Source: Pieris napi (lineage: Eukaryota > Arthropoda > Insecta > Lepidoptera > Pieridae). From it: 64,000 nucleotides of DNA. The stretch spans positions 6,026,501-6,090,500 of the forward strand of contig NC_062244.1 of assembly GCF_905475465.1 (NCBI RefSeq), written 5' to 3'. Positions 58,801-64,000 of this stretch are shown piece after piece; positions within the stretch are counted from its first letter, which is position 1, and the number at the start of each line of letters is the position of its first letter. The translations under genes were made by a program, and so were the position numbers. The notes beneath the pieces were generated by a model. That model saw nothing but the letters and a program-made list of their open reading frames with translations. It did not search any database and was not told the DNA's origin.

Positions 58801-61627
58801 TGAATACTCACGCCCAAGTAATATTTAGATGATCAACATCATTAGGATCTACATCATTTGGTATCGCTCTGTACTTGGTGCATAATTTATCAACAATTGT
58901 CTCACAGCACGGGCTACAACTGGTTATTAAGTTGGCTATATCATCCTCCGGAAGTGACGACACTATCATTATACCCTCACAAGCTCGTAGGACCACTTGA
59001 TTATCCTAAAATTAAATATTACTACTTTTTAATATATAACTCGAAGCGAAATTAGTCTAGAGAAAGTCATACATTTCTTTTTTACCTACTTCAGAAACAA
59101 ACAACACATTTCTAGCAATCACAGACAATAATCACCAACAGTTATCGATAAAAGATAGTAATTAAACGATTCTAAATTCAATTACAATAATAATTTTTGT
59201 AGTCTAGTTCATTCGAAATACCTATATTGTTATTTCATGAGACATTAAAACATCATGTAAAAATCACATACCAAAGATTATAACAATAAAAGCTAAATAT
59301 GTTATAATAAAATTCTCGTGTCACAGTTTTCGTTGCCATACTCCTCCGAAACGGCTTGACCGATTTTGATGAAATTTTTTGTGCTTATCCGGTATCTATG
59401 AGAATCGGTCAACATCTATTTTTCATCCCCCTAAATGTTAGGGGTAGCCCACCCCTAACTTTTTTTTTTAATTTTTAGATAAATTACTTATTTTTTTATG
59501 ATACAGCATTAAAAAATACATACAATCCCTAATTTTCACCCCTCTACGATCAACCCCTATTTTTTTATTTTAAATGATAATATGGCAAAACGACGTTTGC
59601 CGGATCAGCTAGTATGTTATAAAACCTTGTTTAACTTGTTACTTACCGCACTATTTAAATAGGAGAGCAACAGATCAATCAAGAGAAACTTATCATTATC
59701 ATCATACACTGTTTTCTGACTTTTCACAGACGCGTCATCGGCCGCTGAGTTATTGAAACTGTCTTTTCTCACAATCGCCATTTTTATTGGCGGCGTCATA
59801 TCTACATCGAACAACGGATTTTTCTTTGGTTTATTAACTTTTCTTTTAACTGGTATAAGTTGTTGAATATCTTCTGGTATTGACATTAAGCTGATTCTGT
59901 CTTCAATAAATGGTGTTGTGAATATGTTAGCAAGACCTGATTCTTTTCTCACAAGACCACAGATGGTTAGGAGAAGTTCCACTTCCTCCTTTTCCGTAGG
60001 TGACGCTGGACTTTCATTGCATTGGACAAGCATTCTCTGGAATAATAAACTTTTACTACTTTATTTGCGTAATATAAAACAATTGAAAATCATAAGTATG
60101 TTAACCTTATACGGAATTATGTAAACACATGATGTGGTTAGACTATTAGATCAAAACTCAGTGGCATAAGCAATATTTATTTGATCAGAATGTACTTACA
60201 ATAAAATCTACTTATGTTTTTTATGAAAACATATTTTAAATCCATAAATCGAAATATGGTTAAATCATAGAATAACCCTCACCTGCAGTGGCCGGTAAAC
60301 ATGAACACTATTAAGACATGGTTGTTGAGTTCTTCTTAATAGTGTTGTCGCTAAATTCAAAGCCATGGCTCTTGCCCCTGGAGGTCTATCGGTTACTGCA
60401 AGAACCGCTAATGCATCTAATACACCTATTGATCTCTGTACCACTGCTTCTAAACAAGGCCCAACAGTTCCGCCTTGCTGTTCTTTTTCTTCATCAACAA
60501 TTAGCTGCAAAAAAATATTTTTGTTAATTCTTAAAAAGGTCTTTATAGCTAAAACAGAAACATGAACATGTTGCTAATTATTTATTACTTAAAGAAAACT
60601 ACTAGCATATAAACACAAAATCAAAATCAATCAAATCATGTGCCTAATTATTAAATATGGTGTAATTTAATATAGTAAGAATAAAATAATGTACTTGCAC
60701 TATTTTACCTTTTAATAGACCTTGACATCAATAATAATAATCAAAATAATTACAATGAACAAATACTAAAAATATTCTGTGATTGTTCATTGTTATGTAA
60801 TAGATTCATAACAATAAATATTCTTGAAATTCATATGGCTATGCAATTGCAAGGCAATATTTAAAGAGCTTTAAAATATATAGTTTAGTTAGTTTCTTCT
60901 TTTAATATAGAAAAAAAATTTAACATTGCTTTTGTTCCTTGTGGCTCATGGCAGACCAGAAATAACACTAATAATTTAGTATTTATTTATTACTGTATTT
61001 GTTTTATGGTACATTATATTCTACTTGTTGATGCCACCAACTTTTACACAAAAATAGACTCACTTTTAAATGTATAAGAAAGCTAATTTATAGAAAATAA
61101 GGTGAGAAAAAGTTTAGCTAAAAAAACAAAATACCTGAAACATCTGATGTAAATGATGTGGAACTCTGGTATCTTCAATGTGCACTTTTGTTGTTTCATC
61201 ATAAGCTTGATAAAAGTTCACTATCATCTTCCAATGGTATTCAAAGTCTTCATACTTTGTTGCCGGCGGAGCTAGCTGAAATGTGAAAGTATACACATTT
61301 ACAAGCCGCATGATAATAAACATTAAAAATATGAAATGAATGAAGTGACAGGTTACTGTCAAACATATTTGAGAAGTTTATTCAGAAAAAAGGTATGAGT
61401 TTTAAGCAAAAGTTTCAATCAATATAATAAATCTGCTGTGTTATGTACATAGTAAAAGCCGGTTTTAGTGATCTTTGACAATTACTAAGTAAAATATTAC
61501 AAGAAGATCTACTACTATAGATACATGCAAAAATTCTAATATGAATTGAGGTGTTTGACTATAGGATTTTTTAAATACTTACTACGTCCGCAGCAGTTTG
61601 CAACACATCAGAAAATCTGCTTAGCAT
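49885..61627 (-). CDS. FHIP2A: FHIP2A (FAM160B1) orthologue, FHF complex subunit (825 aa, fourteen exons)
   Basis: complement(join(49885..49996, 50462..51051, 51502..51592, 53377..53505, 53948..54108, 54639..54760, 55948..56061, 56688..56748, 57980..58085, 58812..59005, 59647..60036, 60283..60504, 61135..61275, 61583..61627)). All phases match and the total divides by three. In the FTS-Hook-FHIP complex this protein links Hook adaptors and dynein to membrane cargo. Family marks are the start MLSRFSDVLQTAADV, YEDFEYHWKMIVNFYQAY, LRACEGIMIVSSLPEDD, the SFFSWLDYCD segment, RVINSFLLVLPRALLSDP, HLTSIISKLALLPHPNLHEY and the end LEEFCKELAAIAFVKYQ. The length is slightly above the vertebrate 765 aa. 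The extra length includes an acidic Asp/Lys/Ser/Thr stretch in the exon 50462-51051. The acceptor of the exon at 56061 is the least certain; AG at about 56036 would give a protein eight residues shorter. Confidence 0.92.
51204..51370. repeat. Dispersed repeat shared with 53532-53595
   Basis: TGTTTATTATGGAACATAAG and the bases through CACTTATTCCAC recur at 53540 with two changes. It continues with CCCATCGGCAAAGAAGACAG and a GCCGAGAGAAAAAGCC block, which I recall as a frequent lepidopteran repeat. Both copies are in FHIP2A introns. Confidence 0.55.
52834..53205 (+). mobile_element. Helitron-like element, longer form
   Basis: Starts TCTTAATACATATAAATTAT after an A and ends GGCCGATCCGCTAG before a T. 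CTACTGAACCGATTTCAATC inside is similar to the ACCGATT block of families 1 and 2. It is 372 bp without a convincing frame, in an FHIP2A intron. Confidence 0.6.
54888..55417. mobile_element. Inverted-end transposon, complete non-autonomous copy
   Basis: TATATGTCGCAGCCAACTAG and the next 65 or so bases at the left (through GGCCTGCAAGATGTTCAGCC) are repeated inverted at 55335-55417. The centre has TTGCCTAGCCTGTTGACC and CAATGGAAGAGTGTAGTGAC, both found in the partial copy at 5990-6318. It is in the FHIP2A intron between exons 54639-54760 and 55948-56061. Confidence 0.8.
56245..56521. mobile_element. MITE with ATAGGYCGGGAGATA ends
   Basis: ATAGGTCGGGAGATA at the left is answered by TATCTCCCGGCCTAT at the right, followed on each side by similar AATAGTGG / CCACTATT blocks. 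The inside is GC-rich near 56340-56400. It is in an FHIP2A intron. Confidence 0.65.
56938..57023. mobile_element. MITE of the GTTCAAGTATTAC family, right half only
   Basis: Carries CCCCGCCCCGCATCGTAACG and CGTTACGTAATACTTGAACG as in 10161-10426, but lacks the left end. Confidence 0.65.
57755..57898. mobile_element. Short snap-back repeat
   Basis: TTTAAAGAAAACAATTTTTT and GATTGAAGTTATGTATT at the left are repeated inverted at the right as AATACATAACTTCAATC and GTTTTCTTTAAAC. The loop is AT-rich. It is in an FHIP2A intron. Confidence 0.6.
58273..58602. mobile_element. MITE with ACGTGATAACGTC ends
   Basis: ACGTGATAACGTCTTTAA at the left and AATAAGACGTTATCACGT at the right. It is the partner of 8283-8600 by its ends; the insides are unlike. 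It is in an FHIP2A intron. Confidence 0.75.
59300..59612 (+). mobile_element. Helitron-like element, family 1
   Basis: Begins TGTTATAATAAAATTCTCGT and ends CGGATCAGCTAG before a T, with hairpin GGCAAAACGACGTTTGCC upstream of the end. The body has CTCCGAAACGGCTTGACCG. It is in the FHIP2A intron just downstream of exon 59647-60036. Confidence 0.75.
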
Positions 61628-62698
61628 TGTTAGCACTTACATTTATCAATACATATTAAAGAAAAACTTGTATGTTGCATAGAAGAACTGTTTTAAATAA
61701 CTTATATTATTAAAATATTTATTGAAGGGAAGAGATTTAATGGCTCGTTCATGTATAGTAAACAACCTTAAAATCAAGAAATGTAAATGGCACTTTGATA
61801 AAACTCAGTGCTTCATTTTCATACATGAATAATTATTTTTGCATTTTTCAAATCTGAATTTTAGTTCTTGACAAATCGCTTATCGCAATCGAGTTATCAT
61901 CAATTGTCAGACCGCAGATGGCAGTATGGGGCATATTTCTAATATATCTGTGGTTCGGAGTACTTAAATGCCACAGAATCTGCGCGAAAACATAGCTTCG
62001 TGAACATAAGTACCTAATCTAATAATAATCTTTAATGTTATGGCAATCTGAGGTCGTAGGATTTTAGGTCGCTGCAGTGCTATTTTTTTTTAAATATTAA
62101 TTAAACATACTCTGGACTGAAATTTGCTAGGCAACCCATATGGATTTTATTTATTGACATATAAAATTAAATATAAAATACGTTTCATTAAATAAGCATC
62201 TCGGTGAAGGTCGTTGTATATCGGGATCTTAGACCATATGCTTTATCTAGGCTTCACTAGTACTATAAATTAGTACTTGAATACGCGCAGCAATTGTACT
62301 CGCAGCTTTTTGTTAGTTATATTATATTTATATATATAAATAGTTTAATTTTAGTTAAAGTACTTTATCTTCAAAAAAATATTACCAATAATTTAATAAC
62401 AATTTTATTATTATTAACCATTTGTAAATATATATGGTTTTTTGAGCTTAGGGGCTGAAATGAAGAGGGCGCAATACATTTAGCTTCTTTTTTAGTCGAG
62501 TGTATAATATATTCCCTTATCCCTACTATCATAATATAACAGTCAACAGATAACTATAAAGTATAAAGTCACACGCCTATAAACAACAACATTATTAATT
62601 ACCAACTATCATAACTAATATTGTTTAATACGATCTTATTGCGCTAACATAACACTGGGAACATAGTCTATAAAGTGTAATAATTTTAACAGATTGAA
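61628..62698. promoter_or_regulatory. Divergent promoter region of FHIP2A and TFIP11
   Basis: The two start codons face away from each other across 1071 bp. No TATA box at a fitting distance was found on either side, as expected for housekeeping promoters. The middle (about 61900-61990) is a little richer in GC. Confidence 0.4.
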
Positions 62699-63873
62699 AT
62701 GTCTGACGACGAAGTTATACGTTTTGAAATTACGGATTATGATCTAGACAATGAATTTAATCCTAACCGAAGTAGGAAAGCAAAGAGAGAACATCAAATA
62801 TATGGTAAGATTTGATATTTTTATTCACAGACTTGTGGCTGGATCTTGTCACACAAACTGGACCTAACCTTTTACCGTAAACTTCCAGAAAGTAAATGTT
62901 TTCTTATAAACAGTCGTAATGGTGTTTCAGGTGTGTGGGCAAAAGACAGCGACGAAGAAGACAATGAGGACAACATTAGACAGAGGGTTCGTAAACCTAA
63001 AGACTTCTCTGCTCCCATTGGTTTTGTTGCTGGTGGGGTACAACAGGCGGGCAAGAAAAAGGAGGAAAAAAAAGGTTTATTTAAGAAAATTTACAATCAT
63101 TCAATGTATCTTAAAACTGATTGTAGATGACATTATGCAATCTATTAACACATCTGTCTGCTAAATAATTTAATTCTATGTACATAAGTTCCTCATATAA
63201 ACATACAAATTTATTAAATTTTCAGAATTGGAGTCAAAAGACGCATCAACTTCAAGGCCCCAGTATATAAACAGCTCTGATGAAGATGAAATAAACAATC
63301 CAGATGAGACTGAGACAGCTGGTATCAGGCGAGCAGGTCAGGGGATGAGGCAGCAGAACCTCGGTGGTAACATGGGAGCGTGGGAGAAACACACTAAAGG
63401 AATTGGAGCCAAACTTCTTTTACAGGTTCATCATAAATTTTTGTTATTTAAATATTATTATGAATGAATGCTAACCTTTCAATTATATTTTATGTAACCT
63501 TTGATAGCATGACCATATTTAATATTACTTATGCTCTTGTGAATTCAAATAAAAATCTCCATTATTTTTCACTTTGCAGTGCTTTTGAAGTAAAATATTG
63601 AATATATTTCAGTGGTGTACAGTTTATAATAATCAGTGTTTCTTTAAACATACCACAATAAAATGCTTAATACAAAAGATATTTTTAATTTATACATAGT
63701 TTTGTACAGAAATTTTATTTACATTTTAATAATTGTGAGATAATATTTTCCAGATGGGTTACAAACCAGGGAAAGGGTTGGGCAAAAGTCTTCAAGGTAT
63801 ATCTGCACCAGTTGAAGCTACTTTGAGAAAAGGCAGAGGTGCCATTGGAGCATATGGACCGGAAAAGTCAGTG
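62699..63873 (+). CDS. TFIP11: TFIP11 N-terminal exons (3' part outside window)
   Basis: join(62699..62804, 62931..63074, 63226..63425, 63754..63873), phases matching. TFIP11 (yeast Ntr1/Spp382) activates the helicase DHX15/Prp43 to take apart the post-splicing spliceosome in the nucleus. Visible marks are the start MSDDEVIRFEITDYDLDNEF, the insect-type VWAKDSDEEDNEDN, the Arg/Lys-rich KPKDFSAPIGFVAGG, and a G-patch from about residue 140 (TKGIGAKLLLQMGYKPGKG then LGKSLQG). The family then continues for more than 600 residues. In the raw frame exon 4 runs on to a TAA at 63895-63897, with an AATAAA at 63974-63979. I place the donor at GTG|GTACGG (63873/63874) because family members continue after the GAYG segment. 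If that donor is not used, a protein of about 198 aa would result. Confidence 0.85.
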
Positions 63874-64000
63874 GTACGGTTACAGAAAGTGCTTTAAATC
63901 TACTTTATAATAATTTTATTTATTTAGTGTATCCCCAAATACGTACAAGATAATTAACAAAAATATTAATAGAAATAAAACTGGGTGCTGATTGTAGACT

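Overview
This window looks like nuclear DNA of an insect, most likely a moth or butterfly. It is AT-rich, and its genes carry introns with GT-AG borders, TATA/Inr core promoters and AATAAA signals. It also holds tRNA-derived SINEs, Helitron-like elements ending in CTAG, many small inverted-repeat elements and an almost unbroken mariner. I place it in Lepidoptera from the style of the repeats; the species cannot be read from the sequence. No bacterial operon, CRISPR array or virus-like gene was seen.

Layout. Positions 1-1347 hold a transposon with 249-bp inverted ends and a broken gene inside. From 5545 to 8208 are the last coding exons of a gene resembling R3HCC1/R3HCC1L, whose 5' part lies outside the window or was not found. 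From 8.2 to 12.9 kb there are mainly mobile elements. From 12.9 to 27.1 kb is the most unusual part: six intronless genes, at 12933, 15280 (minus), 16689, 19196, 22202 and 25332. Each encodes a signal peptide followed by a long charged, Tyr/Lys/Asp/Glu- or His-rich disordered chain. A three-exon gene for a small secreted Kazal-like protein (26215-27090) follows directly. Two short motifs are shared by subsets of the six proteins, which suggests one fast-evolving family expressed from separate small promoters.

From 28.0 to 30.3 kb lie a decayed non-LTR endonuclease fragment, a mariner element with a full transposase frame and TA duplications (28501-29796), and then a tandem array of RNA-type hairpins (29842-30091). 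The stems of the array differ between units by paired changes. Read on the minus strand they resemble the 3' stem-loop of histone mRNAs.

The right half has three conserved housekeeping genes. A type II phosphatidylinositol 4-kinase runs on the plus strand (ten coding exons, 31416-44667, 451 aa), with a tRNA-Val(CAC) gene antisense in its second intron. An FHIP2A/FAM160B1 orthologue runs on the minus strand (fourteen coding exons, 61627 down to 49885, 825 aa). The 5' end of TFIP11 (G-patch splicing factor) starts at 62699, head to head with FHIP2A. These three have no functional link that I can see. Their introns hold many non-autonomous elements, and several of those families recur across the window.
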